This document shows positions 10,264 to 21,452 of a DNA stretch of 64,000 bases, piece by piece. Position 1 is the first letter of the stretch; every line of letters starts with the position of its first letter. The notes under the pieces were generated by a model. The model did no database searches, was not told the DNA's origin, and saw only the letters and a program-made list of their open reading frames with translations. Origin of the DNA: Myrmaecium sp. VS I D KN 1 (lineage: Eukaryota; Ascomycota; Dothideomycetes; Valsariales; Valsariaceae); assembly GCA_019775845.1 (NCBI GenBank), contig JADQAV010000002.1, positions 620,001 to 684,000 on the forward strand, given 5' to 3'. The translations under genes were made by a program, and so were the position numbers.

Positions 10264-13200
10264 GAGAGACACTCAACAGCACGCCTGGTAGATCATCACC
10301 TTCCCGGATCACGACGGGGACAACCTTACCGACTCGGAATCTACCCCGTCGAGCGGAGAACCTTCCGTGCTTCGACCGGCCCGACTAGGTGGTCGGGTGC
10401 GTCCGAGAGACGTGGGGGTTGTTGAGAAGATATATCCGCCAAGGGTAGTGGTAGTTATGCAGGTCAGCAGACCGCGCGTTGTGATCTGGACGTAGGCCCG
10501 TGAAGGTACACTGCCGGTAGGTGGTGGAGTTCTCTCCTAATCTCCAGCCGGCTTTCGTTCTACAAAAGACAGTACCCGCAAGCTGCCGCAGTGGAGAGGG
10601 CGGAGAGGGAAACTCGGTGCGCGACGAAGAAGTATGGAGGTGGGGCACGGCAACTCCTCGCGACAAAAAAAAGGCCCTGAGGCTGTTCGTGACGACGGTG
10701 TTAGGAGCAGGATAACGGGCGCGCAGATCCTAAAAGAAAGAGTAGGGAAAAAGCCTGGATTTCGACTTGTTCTTCTTCTTCGCGACAGCTCGCGCGATTC
10801 GTAAGCCGACGAGGCTGCCAAGGCAAAGGCCGAGCGAGCGCAGGGCAGCTTCGGAAAAGGGATTGGAAGGCCGACGGGAAAGCTAAAAGACAACTGCAGC
10901 GTTTTCTCGGATGCACCGGAGATCTTGACGTTAGTGGTCGGAAGTGGTGATTAGCTTCATCGGATGATAGGCTGTTTTCTGTCCTGGGAGGAGACGCCTT
11001 GAAACGCGACCGGGAAGTTGAGCAGAGCTCGCTAGCCAGAGACGCTGCGGTCTGGTGGAGAGCGTGAGGTATAATGGAACATCCTGTATAGCTCTTGCAC
11101 CATGAACACACCACCTCGATGCAGCGGGACTGTGATATGGAGAATATCTTGCTAGAAACTTAGGCAGATACTTGTCTATCTCAGCCATGGGTGTGGTTCT
11201 TGAAAGCGGGCGCTGTGATATTGCGTGCAGGGCCGATGCAGAGATTCCGAAAAGGCCGATGCCGTCGAGAACCGACATCGCTCGATCGGAGTCTTCCTCG
11301 TCTCGCACCGATGAAAAAAGTTGAAATGAATATCTCACGGTAACTAGCGGTGTGGCGAGTGATTGCACGATTGGTGTGATGAGTGATGAGTGGCGGTTGT
11401 TATGCATTCGAAGGGCATCCCCATCCCAGTACGTACGAGCGACCGGTGTCCGTAAGATGTTAGGAGCCAGCAGTCTGCGCGCGATGGACAAAGACTCGAA
11501 TCTACAGTACCGCACGATGGTCTGAATCTCGATGTTGCTATTGATACGGTTCTCACTTCTTTTCCTTTTTTCCATAGGTAAGGCGGCTGCCTGCGAGACC
11601 TCACGAAGGATCTGCCATAGCCACGGACCTCGAAAAAGCATCATCCAATCAGTCATGGGCGTGTCGCAAGCTCAGATCCGAGCGTCTCGCATGCTCGCGA
11701 ATAACTAAGCGATCCGGGCACACAGATCGTTTTGAATTAAAATGAAGGTGAGCCTCTTTGCTTATCAAAATTGCTTTTTCTCGCGTTGAGAAACCGGTGA
11801 GATTTGCTCATTCATGACGTGCTTGCTGCCGCGCCTCGGAGACGCAACCAGCCTGACAGCCGTTTCGGATACAGCCGGGCTCTATAGGCACAGTGGTATG
11901 TAACTGCGGAGTCGCCGACACCATTTTTTGAAGATTTTTCCTTAACGCAATATCTATTCCGTAGGGAACAGAATATTAGTTTAAAACAAATTCTCATCGG
12001 TGCAAAAAATGAAGAGAAGCCTCGGACAGCTCGGCCGGGATGGTAAGACCGCGCACCCCCTCCGAGGCCGGGGAGGGGCCTGCACCAATTGTCGCGCAAT
12101 CCAGCAACCTGGCCGGCTGGTTCGGCGGGCGCGTACATACATACGGAGAGATAAGGCACCTCATAATGCTGTGACAGTCAGCCTGTGTGCGGTGTCACCG
12201 TTTGCGGGAGCGGATGTAGCTGGATGCTTATAGGAAAAAAAATAATCTGAAAAGCTGGCGGAGGAACGCATGGACCGTAGGCAGACAGGCTGAAGCCGCC
12301 AGAGCCGAGCATCATCATCATTATCATCAGTGCGCACCGCCAGGCTGAAGCAGGTCCGTCGGCCGGCCATCTTCGTTGCTCCCTAGTAAAGCGGAAACGA
12401 GCGAGCGCTGGGGCCAGCTGGAGGTGTGTGATTTGAGGCTCGTGTACGAGACTTTCAAGGATACCTTCTGTTCCATAAGATACTACTGAACGTCAAGCGG
12501 AAGAAACGTTGTGAGAATGTCGAATCGGCGATGCAGGTATTTGTTTCGGTCTCTAAAGTATGTACATAAGCAGCACCTAGGCTTCTACGTTTTCCTCCGA
12601 CGGGAGTCGCCAGATAAGCGTTGACGTCGCGCAACAGCCTGTGGCTGCAGGGAACCGCGCCAAGCCTCTTTCTTCAGCCAGGGAGTGGTGGGGGGACGGC
12701 CGGGCTAAGATGAGGCTAAGCAAAGCGTGGAGATAAGCGTGAGATCCCCGCCCCTTGCCCGAAGCCGAGACTAACCCGAGTCCGGTAGCGATAACCAAAA
12801 CCTTCTCCATCGATGTTGGATATCTGTCCAGTCTCGCAATTGGGAAGACCCGAAACCCCTCATAACCTCTGCGACTTGTGCGTATTCTGGAGGGGATGAC
12901 TGGCGGCAAGCTGGGGTCACACCTTTTCAATCTTAGACATGGGACATCTAATGCGTACGCTGGGAAAGCTGATTACAATAACCTGCACGTAGCTGGATGC
13001 AGAAATCAGCACGACTCATTGATCATCAAACTGATGGTTCAACCACGGTCGCAGTGGAAGAGACGGGGGACCCGGATCTGAGGTTCGGCCGCTCGCAGAT
13101 AGATGGCGTGCGACAATATCATAAACCATAACGCCGTCTTCGCCCCCTCCCTGAGAGGAACTCTGAATCCCCCACTTAGAAAGGGGTATAGATAGCAAGG

Positions 13201-14864
13201 GAGCGGACGGTTTAGCAGCCGCGCGCGAAACTCCCCCGGACTCTATGTTGTAGCAGGTGAACTTGTATTCCGCCGTCATCATTGCCAGCCGCTGCAGACG
13301 CATAAGGTTGCGCGGTAGGTATGGAGAAGAGGGTCCATCTGCTAAACTCGCGAAAACGCCATTGTGTATTGCTGGGGAACTTTTGACTCCACGCAAATGC
13401 GGGTTGAGATGGGGTCACCACCACTCGTCTCCCCACCGGTATAGGCACCGATTCACGGATCCTAGGAGTGTGTAGTTATTGTTTTCTGTGGTGAGGTGCG
13501 GGGTCTCATGTCCGAAACCCCGCCGGCCGCAGGAGGGATGATTGCTTTGCTGCTAAATATGCGCAACGGAAGATCCCCCTATATACTCTATACATACTGT
13601 ATAGATCTCCAAGGCGCGAGCTGCAACGCATAGTATATCATGCACGAGCTCCCGCTTATGGTAGTGTCGATAATGCGTCGCGCTCGACAGGTGAGATCGT
13701 GCGGCTCAGATTGCCGTTCCCCTGGGCCATCTACGCTCGTGTTCCTGGGAGGGTGATGCAGGACACGGGCACTTGCTTTGAGACGACGTCCTGACCGTGG
13801 GGAAACTGAACGAGCGGTTGGCCACCTAGGGTGCGGGAAGAAAACCGCTCCGCGGTCCGGAGGACTGTTGAGGACTCTACGAGATCACTCGTTAATGGCG
13901 GCGTCGTTTAGTGAACGCGCTATTCACTTTTGTCTATACTCCTGGCTATTAGTAGGCAAGGAGCTCTACCTAGTTCACGCACGGTGTGGCTCGCAACAAA
14001 ACGAGTACGTAAACACGCGGAAAAAGGGGCCGAACGAAAGCTTGCAAAAACAGACTGTGTGCCGAACGTGTGCATCTTCGCCCCTGATTGAGGCATCAAG
14101 GCCGTTGGATGTCGAAAGCGGTCCAGGTTGGATATGGGATTATCAGAGCGCGGCTCGCTTGGAGGATGTGCGGTCGTCGCAGCATTCGCCCCGTGCGCGT
14201 TGCCAAGGGCTTCTCGCGAGGGATGCGGACAGTGTGTGAATCCCACTGGGATGGGACCCTGGCACAAGGCCGTTTGCGCGAGCAGGAGGGAGGTCCACCC
14301 CTCTCCCACCCCCCGACAGGCGGGCTCGGATACCTGTGGCTGGTCCATGCGCTAAAATTTTGGTTTTTCTTACCAGAAGTGAGAGAGCGGGCAGGCGCGG
14401 AATGCAGCAAGCCCGCAACCAGCAAAGAGGATCGTCGCCCTGCCATCTCGCCGTCGCCACACCAAGGTTACGCTGCCGCTCTCGCGCTCGCGCTCGAGCA
14501 TCATGTTGCAGGAGAGAGGGGAGGTGGAGGGGGCCATCAGCGCGGCACGACAGCCAGCCGGCGGACCGTCCAAAGATTGGCCCAGGGGGATGTCCGAAGT
14601 GTCAGAGAAATTTCCGTGCTGTCGTTACTTGCGCCTCCTGGCGCAGCATGGTCCTTCCAGTAAACGCGCGCGCTCCTCGCCCAAACAGTCCCTCCCCCCA
14701 TGTAGTACTCTAGAACAGTCGCTGAATGCAACCACCTACACCACCACCCACGTTTTCCAAGGCGTCCAACAATCTCCCTCCCTCCCCAGCACAGTCTCCA
14801 ACCCGCGGCAACTCTCCTGAGATAGTTCTGGCTAGCAGCTTAGCAAAACAGCAGCACCGTTTAC

Positions 14865-14872
14865 TGACGTCA
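14865..14872. promoter_or_regulatory. CRE octamer
   Basis: A full palindromic CRE (TGACGTCA), the site bound by ATF/CREB-type bZIP factors in fungi (AtfA class). It lies about 2.4 kb upstream of the GAC1 start codon. A single octamer is weak evidence by itself. Confidence 0.3.
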
Positions 14873-16066
14873 TCTCCATTTCATAACAGACGGACGGTTC
14901 GCGGGGCCAACAAAGGTCACCTGGTGGACTGAGCGGAGCACGGCGCTAGCAAGTTGCTGTGCGCTGCAACGAGCTAGGTAGTAGCTGGGTCAAGTTGCGG
15001 GTGCTCGTGCTTTGCGGCGGAGAGTTTCGCTCTCCCTCACGTAGACGAGCTGACTAACGCGAAGGGGGCGCACTAGCCTCATCGCGGGCTGGTCTTGGGT
15101 GGCTTTGCGAGCCTCGAGCCAGGCCGGATTCGTCGTTAGCGGCCTGAAGCAGCCTGGAGGCCTCACACATTCCCTTCCCCCCCCATGCAAACGGCCGGGA
15201 GGCAATCATGTCGCTCCGCTTGCGCTTCGTCCTTCCTTGCCGCTCCACTGTTGATGTTCCGTGCACTTCTCTTACGATCGGGGGGCGAAAAGGGGGAAGG
15301 CAGCGGGGGGTTGCCGAGCAATGTGAAAGCATGGTCTGATAGTGCGAGGTGGACATAACCTACTTTGGCGGGGAAAGGAGGTTATGGAGGTGGATTGTTT
15401 GAAAGGCGGGGTTCTGTCGTGGAGGAGGTGGTGGGTAAAGATGTCACGGCCAATTTTTTGAGTTGATGAGGGGGATTGCGGAGAGAGGTGGGCCTCGTAC
15501 GGGGAGAGGATGGAGTGAGAAAAAAAAGCGTGGGCGTTGGTGTTGTGGGCGACGGCCGTTCCGGGAAAGGTGGGAGGTGGACCGACGGGATGGGTGGGGG
15601 TGGCCCTGAGTGAGTCCTCCCGTCGTCTCCGGCCTTCTGCGTTCGTGGGGATCGCCGGATGTGGTCAGCGATGAGGAGGCTCAGTTTAAGAGTTGATAAG
15701 AGGTGAAAAGGACGATGGGAACTCGAGCACCGAGCAGATACATCTGTACCATCGGTGACTTTTCAATTCCCTGACCAGATATCAGGCTGGCGGTCTTTTG
15801 TGCTCTTCATCACTCGTCCGAGCGACGATCCCATCCCTGCAGCTCGTTTTCTTGTGGCAGCTTTGGCAGTTCCCTTGCTGCCCTCCATCAGCGCAGCGCC
15901 GGTGTGTACTCGCGGTGGCAGTACCGGTACGTGTGCTGTGGTGCTAACCCAGTGGAAGTCATCCGCTGCCTCGTCGCCTTCCGATCGATTCCACCTTCCG
16001 CCCTGGTTTGCCGCTCATCGCCGCAGTTGGGGCCAACCAGACGCGCCGACAGCGCCCACTGCACCT

Positions 16067-16140
16067 CCGCTCTCGCACCTCGCACCGCACACCTCGCACA
16101 CCTCACACGCACCTCGCACCTCGCACCTCGCACCTCGCGC
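16067..16140. repeat. Short tandem repeat (CACCTCG family)
   Basis: About eight imperfect head-to-tail copies of an 8-10-bp unit of the type CACCTCGCA, with CACACCTCA variants. They lie in the pyrimidine-rich stretch upstream of GAC1. On the minus strand the same bases give a repetitive Arg/Cys-rich ORF that should not be taken for a gene. Confidence 0.7.
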
Positions 16141-17003
16141 AATCCCTCGAGGCTCCCTCGATCCTCCTGCCTGGATAATCGGCCGGCCGTCACCAAGCCA
16201 CTAGCTGCTGCGCAACCCGGACGGCGCCCCCTCCATCCCCCAAGCCCCCCTGTCCGTTGGGGTGGATCAGGCAATCTTGTTGCAGCAGCCATCACTCGCC
16301 CACCCAGTCGCTCCCAGTCGTTGCCGGTCGCTTGTGCTGCAACCGGTTTGGATGCGGGTTGGACGCGAGACTGGTGCCCAGGCCGGCCGTCGAGGGTGTA
16401 TCAAGGGAACATCCTAGCACCCTGGACGCCCATCCGAGCGCCCCCAGTGGTCGACCACTTTACAGCCGGCTCTGCGCAATCCGTTCTTCTTTTCCTAATA
16501 TCCTCACCCTCCTCCTCCCTCTCCTCCTCCTCACCTCCTCATCAATCCTCTCCTCTAGGCCATTGCCAGCCTGTTCTCTGCTCCCTCCCCTTCCCTCGGT
16601 GGCTCCTGTCGTCTACGAGGTCTCTTAGCGAGCCTGCCTATATACCAGCCCATCCATCACCCCAACCTCAGCCCCGAGCACGCCCACACCGTCTGCACAC
16701 TCTCCTCATCCAGCAGCGACGCAACGACGGCGACGAGGCTCTCGAGCCCTTCCACCTCCCCCATCCCCTCCGGATCTCGCCGGTCCTGCCTTCCTCACTG
16801 AACGGCAAACCTCAGTGTCCGCCGGTTAGGCAATCCCGCTGCCAACTCAACCCCAACATTGCGTCCGGCCTCGCTTGTTGCTTTCCGTCCGGCCCCTCGA
16901 CGTCACCACCAACTGTGACCGTCCTCTCCGATTGCGCACCTGCATCCTACCACCGGTAACAGAAGCGTCTCCGTCACACAGACGCCCCGCACGATATCCT
17001 TCG

Positions 17004-17150
17004 GTGAGTCTCCCTTTGTTCTTACAACCCACTTCATATCCGTGTCCTGGTCACGAAAGCATTGTTCCTTTGGCCACTCCAGCCAACTCGCTTCCGCCAT
17101 ATCCCGTTGATCAAAAAAGCTGATCGGACTGACTGAGATTCACCAAGCAG
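17004..17150 (+). other. Possible 5' UTR intron of GAC1
   Basis: A consensus donor (GTGAGT at 17004), a branch-like gactgac near 17129-17135 and an AG at 17147 or 17150 precede the GAC1 start codon by less than 100 bp. The pattern fits an intron in the leader of a long 5' UTR. Not proven without transcript data. Confidence 0.4.
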
Positions 17151-17242
17151 CCCCACCTATATCAATCTCTCTCCCTGGTAATGCAATAAGGCTTCGCATC
17201 GAACCTTTGCTTGGAACGCCATTGCCCAGCAAAGCCGACCGA

Positions 17243-19416
17243 ATGCCTTACACTCCGCCCTCCCAGCGGTCTCCTGCTCCCACAAAGCCGAACAGCCCTA
17301 CCCTCTCTCGCAATCATTCCTACACGGCAGACCTCCCACCGCAATCCCCTACCACGGTGGGACAGCGTCCGCAACTTCCGCGGTCCGTATCCTCGACCTC
17401 ATATCTGAACAAGCATCGTCGCACGCCCTCAATCTCGGACAATGGACCGACCAGCGACGCAACGAACGCGGATGGTCATGCAAAGAATGGTAGCATCCGA
17501 CCGTCCCCCGCTCCCGTTAACAATTTTCTGATTCCGTCAGGCGCGATAACTACTCCCCCGGACTCACAGCCTGGTTCGGATGATGAAGGTCAACGCGGTC
17601 GTTCGATCGGTGATTTGGCAGAACTCCAGGAAGCCCTCCAATCTATCGGGGTGCGACGTGGGCATTCTCCCGTGAGACACGAAGGTGGTCCCGTGCAATC
17701 TATTGCGAGCTCCGAGGCCGCGAATCCGGTCAGGCCAGGGCTGACACCCGAGGCCCGCAAGATATCCCATTCGAGATCTTCGAGCGAAATCACCCTGTCT
17801 CAGCATGCTGCCAGCCTGACAGCTGTCGAAACTCCGCAGCACACCTCCGACGACAGTGATGATGATGAGTTGCGCATGAAGCCACCTCTCCTTCGTAAGA
17901 AGTCTGGTGAACTAGTCAAGCCGGCTCTTCGTCCTACTTCCCGCCGTCGACCGTCCAGCATGCCTGGCACTCCGACCTATCAGAAGGCGGTCCACTTCAA
18001 CGAGGACATCGAGCAAGTTCGGCACTTCCTCCAAGTGGATCGTCCTATCGCTGTCAGTGCTGGTTCTTCGCCCGTTGAGAATTACGAAAGTGATTCGGAA
18101 TACCCCTTCGGCTACGATGACAACCGTCCGCGCGAGGTAGAGTGGGAGATCCGACTGACCAACTTTCCGAAGGACTCTTACGAGAGACATACGCAGCCCG
18201 TGAGGGTTGAACGTATCTTCTTGTCATCTGACAGTAAGACTCTGGTAGGCACGGTTGCCGTTGCCAACCTTGCTTTCCAGAAGCTCGTGGTGGCTCGTTT
18301 CACTTTGGATTATTGGAAGACAACGTCGGAAGTCGTTGCGGAATACAACGACGATGTCCGTAAAAAGCAGAGCCATGACGGTTACGATCGTTTCAACTTC
18401 AACATCAAGTTGTCTGATCTGGCTAACCTGGAAACAAAGACAATGCTGCTCTGCGTACGATATCAGGTTAATGGTCAGGAGTTCTGGGACAACAACGGGT
18501 TCATGAACTACCAGATCGACTTTATCAAGAAGCCGAAAGCACGCAAGGAACGTGTCGGCATGCAAGGTCGCGGTGGCTCCGTGGGCACCATACCACGTAG
18601 CAAACATTCCCCGCCTGCTGCACGACCGCGAACCACACCGCTCTCATTCGACGAAGACTTCGGCTATGCCGCGGATTCCAAGTACGCGTTCGGCCCTGTA
18701 AAGCCATCCCTTGGTGGTACCACGAACAGCAACATCAAGCTCAGAAGGAACAAGGGCCGTCCGAACTTCTTCCCAGATTCTGCACCTCGCCGTACGGATC
18801 CTGCCGGCCTCGGTTCTCGATACGACTTTAGCGCTTCCTTGAGTCATGCTCTTACGAACGTCGCCACCGGTTCCAAACCAAACAAGTCACCGAGCAAGCC
18901 CCACCAGGATTATTTCGCCAAGTCAGCACCAGTGACTTCCCGTCCCGATGCGATCAAGACGCAGAAGCCCGACCTCAAGTCCGATGAATACAAAGAGTTG
19001 ATTCAGAAATTCTGCTTCGTACGTGAATCACACGCTGGATTGGCCTAGACCATGGATGCTAATTATCGACATAGTTTGGCTCTGGAAAATCCACTTCCCA
19101 GGCTCAACATCCAAAGTCGGATCCTACTGATGGTACTCGTGAATATTCGGATACCAGCTCCAACAGCAGCCTGGGTTCTGGATCTTCTAGCCCGTCACCG
19201 AACAGGGACATGTCGCCTCTCGTTGATGGTGCCAACGATCAACGATCGTCCTCTCGCAGCCCGACACACTTTCTCTCGCGCTCCAGCTCCCCGGGTCCTG
19301 TCACTGGCTCTGACCTGGGAGATCGTATGCTATCGCCATTAACCGTTGGATATCCTTACGGCCATATGCAAGGCGGTATCTTTGACTCTCATACGCCGCA
19401 GGCTATTCGCGGCTGA
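17243..19416 (+). CDS. GAC1: Protein phosphatase 1 glycogen-targeting regulatory subunit (CBM21)
   Basis: Two exons, 17243-19018 and 19075-19416, with a 56-bp phase-0 intron, giving 705 residues. The unspliced frame would stop at 19046-19048; splicing extends it with a Ser-rich tail ending PQAIRG. The KAVHF motif (residues 248-252) fits the RVxF-type docking site for PP1 catalytic subunit Glc7. Residues about 300-430 form a CBM21 carbohydrate-binding domain (FTLDYWKTT, YDRFNFNIKLSDL, WDNNGFMNYQIDF). The flanks are Ser/Pro-rich and probably phosphorylated. Family members (Gac1, Pig1, PPP1R3) target PP1 to glycogen and activate glycogen synthase. The ATG at 17243 (MPYTPPSQRSPAP) is preferred over the non-ATG extension from 17207. 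The gene has an unusually long gene-free upstream region. Confidence 0.88.
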
Positions 19417-20504
19417 AGGAACCCGTGTGAGACAGTTGCTACCGGGTTGTTGACCGGGCGCCATTACGAATTTCTTACGACATTATCATCACGACCTTTT
19501 TTGACGATGACACAGTGGAGTGGCCTGGCCACATTGGGAACGCTTGCTATGCTGCAAGAGCAACTCGTTCACCTGTCTACTCAAGTCAAATTTGGACTAA
19601 CGACCTCAACATTAATCGTCCCGTCCATGCCATGATGGCCGATGCCATCGGTTGACGGGTTCCCTTATATTGCATTATCCGTGGCCGGTTGCTCTTTGCA
19701 TTTTAATGGGCGGTTTCCGCATGTTATCACACGGCGTTCTCTTTGGGTCAGGCTCTTTGGGTTCTTTCAACTCGGCACATTTTAGACTGGATGTAATTCG
19801 GTATCGCGCTTTACGAGCTCTCACCTGAGAATGATGACAGCTTGGTTCGTGATTGGTCTCTATGGGTAAAAAGTTCAGGGCATTTGCTTTTCCTTTTCTT
19901 CTTTTTCCTTTTTTCCTTTTACCGTCGTTGTTCGGCTGATTTGATTTTTCCTTTCACCCGACCGTCTCAGTGCCCTCATGAACCGGCCTGCGGTTGTTGA
20001 CATTGTTATGCCTCTTCGATGCAAGAACGACACTGGGAAATGGATCGACCGCCTGTGGAGGCGGTCAAAAGGAAGGGCCTGGAGGCAGCTTCCGTGTATG
20101 GATATGGGTCTCGAAGGGCCGGCACTGGATGGGATAACGATCAATACATAACCAAACCTAGGAACTACAAAAAAATAGAACATCCTCCAAGCATGTGTCC
20201 TGAGTCCCTGTATGCTCAAGTTGTTCTTTCAAGACAAATACCTAATCCGTAGATGGCGGGTTGATATCTTAACTAAACAAGTCGACGTGAATATATTCAC
20301 GAGGGCCCGGGCACCTACGATGGACGGACCCTTACACCGCCTGCCCAGATTGGCAGTGTGATTACGCTCGAACCTCAGCTTCCATGTCCGAACGACCACA
20401 ACCTTTCCGACTTCGACCAGCAAGAACTTCACTCAACACCACCTTGCTGCCGGGATCGATCTACGAACATCCGCCCCTACATCCGATATAAGACAGCAAT
20501 TAAC
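19417..20504. other. Intergenic region, GAC1 3' UTR to EBP-like promoter
   Basis: 1088 bp with a T/C-rich run near 19885-19920 and no coding signal. ORFs here are short and low quality. The EBP-like leader just upstream of 20505 is open in frame from 20358 but has no supported upstream start. Confidence 0.5.
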
Positions 20505-21452
20505 ATGGCGAAACAGCCCATCAGCGCCGGCTCGGCCACGGGCGGCGAGCCCGCGGGCGGCGGAGGACCGGTGATCGATGCGACGACCATCCTCTCGCTG
20601 CTCTCCACGGCGGCCCTGCTGGCGGCGGCGTGGGCGGCGAGCCGGCGGTGGCTGCCGGCGCAGGCGCGGACGAAGACGCGCGTGCTGTTCGTCTGGCACC
20701 TCTTCGACGCGCTCATCCACCTCGTCTTCGAAGGGTCGTTCCTGTACAACTGCTTCGCGGTCTGGCACGCGCTGCCGACGTCGTTCGCGGCCGCGGCCCG
20801 GTCGCCGCACCCGGACCTGCTCCTGCTCACGCCGCCGGGCGTCTTCTGGCTTGGCCGCGCGGACCGCCTGTATGGGGCTGCGTACGGCTCCGGCCCGTTC
20901 TCCCGCTTGTGGCAGGAGTATGCGAAGGCGGACCGGCGATGGGCTGGCGTGGACTTGGGCGTGGTTTGCTTGGAGGTGCTGACGGTGGTGGTGGGCGCGC
21001 CGTTGGCGGCGTATGTGTGCTACCTCCTTGCGAAGTGGGAGGCGAGCGAGGGGAGGAAGGCGAAGAGCGTGTTCTTCTGGATGGCGGTGCTGGCGACGGC
21101 GGAGCTGTATGGAGGTATGTCAGGATGCTTTTTCTCCTTTTCCTTGGTGGCTCCCGTTCGGAGTCCGTTGAGTCGGGCTATCTCAGTCTTTCTACCTCAC
21201 TATTTTGCTGCGTGTCTGACTTTAGTAACCTCCTCAGGTTGGATGACCTTCGCGCCGGAATGGTTCACGGGCAGTCCGAACTTGGACACGTCGAACTGGA
21301 TGTACCTCTGGGTTTACCTCTTCTTCTTCAACACCCTCTGGGTCTGGTTCCCGCTGTGGATCCTGTACGAATGCCACCGGCACATTACCACCGCCCTCAG
21401 CCAGGTCGACATGGTGAGCATCGTCAGCTACTTGGACAAGAAGGGCGAATAG
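20505..21452 (+). CDS. Emopamil-binding protein (EXPERA domain) family membrane protein
   Basis: Exons 20505-21114 and 21238-21452 give 274 residues. The 123-bp intron (donor GTATGT, acceptor tcctcag) is a multiple of three and has no stop, so retention would add 41 residues. Splicing restores AELYGGWMTFAPEWF, which fits the family. Hydrophobic segments lie at about 25-45, 60-85, 150-180, 190-205 and 230-255. The LWVYLFFFNTLWVWFPLWIL block followed by an acidic residue matches the last helix of EBP. Human EBP is the delta8-delta7 sterol isomerase of the ER. Fungal ergosterol synthesis normally uses the unrelated ERG2, so the reaction of this protein is uncertain. Exon 1 is very GC-rich compared with its neighbours. 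Confidence 0.75.
   Translation: MAKQPISAGSATGGEPAGGGGPVIDATTILSLLSTAALLAAAWAASRRWLPAQARTKTRVLFVWHLFDALIHLVFEGSFLYNCFAVWHALPTSFAAAARSPHPDLLLLTPPGVFWLGRADRLYGAAYGSGPFSRLWQEYAKADRRWAGVDLGVVCLEVLTVVVGAPLAAYVCYLLAKWEASEGRKAKSVFFWMAVLATAELYGGMSGCFFSFSLVAPVRSPLSRAISVFLPHYFAACLTLVTSSGWMTFAPEWFTGSPNLDTSNWMYLWVYLFFFNTLWVWFPLWILYECHRHITTALSQVDMVSIVSYLDKKGE

Larger units (their letters stand above)
2890..17242. other. Gene-poor region of about 14.3 kb
   Basis: Between the BOL3 start and the GAC1 start I find no intact gene on either strand. Many ORFs of 60-350 codons occur, but they are low in complexity, overlap on opposite strands, or read like translated CT/GA-rich DNA. Base composition is balanced to GC-rich, not AT-rich, so this does not look like RIP-degraded repeat DNA. 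Visible content: microsatellites at 4868-4890 (CTC), 5200-5222 (CAG) and 8680-8715 (GATGGC), regulatory-type palindromes listed separately, and a protein-like fragment near 6465-6790. The last 1.5 kb is strongly pyrimidine-rich and is probably the promoter and leader of GAC1. The rest may hold long promoters, non-coding transcripts or decayed genes. Confidence 0.55.

Noticed and set aside
10931-11656. 241-codon minus-strand ORF
   Set aside because: Long and less biased than others, but no domain, no conserved-looking block and no supporting splice sites; left as unexplained.
15904-16959. 351-codon plus-strand ORF upstream of GAC1
   Set aside because: Composed of Pro/Ser/Arg and tandem-repeat translation in CT-rich leader DNA; better explained as 5' region of GAC1.
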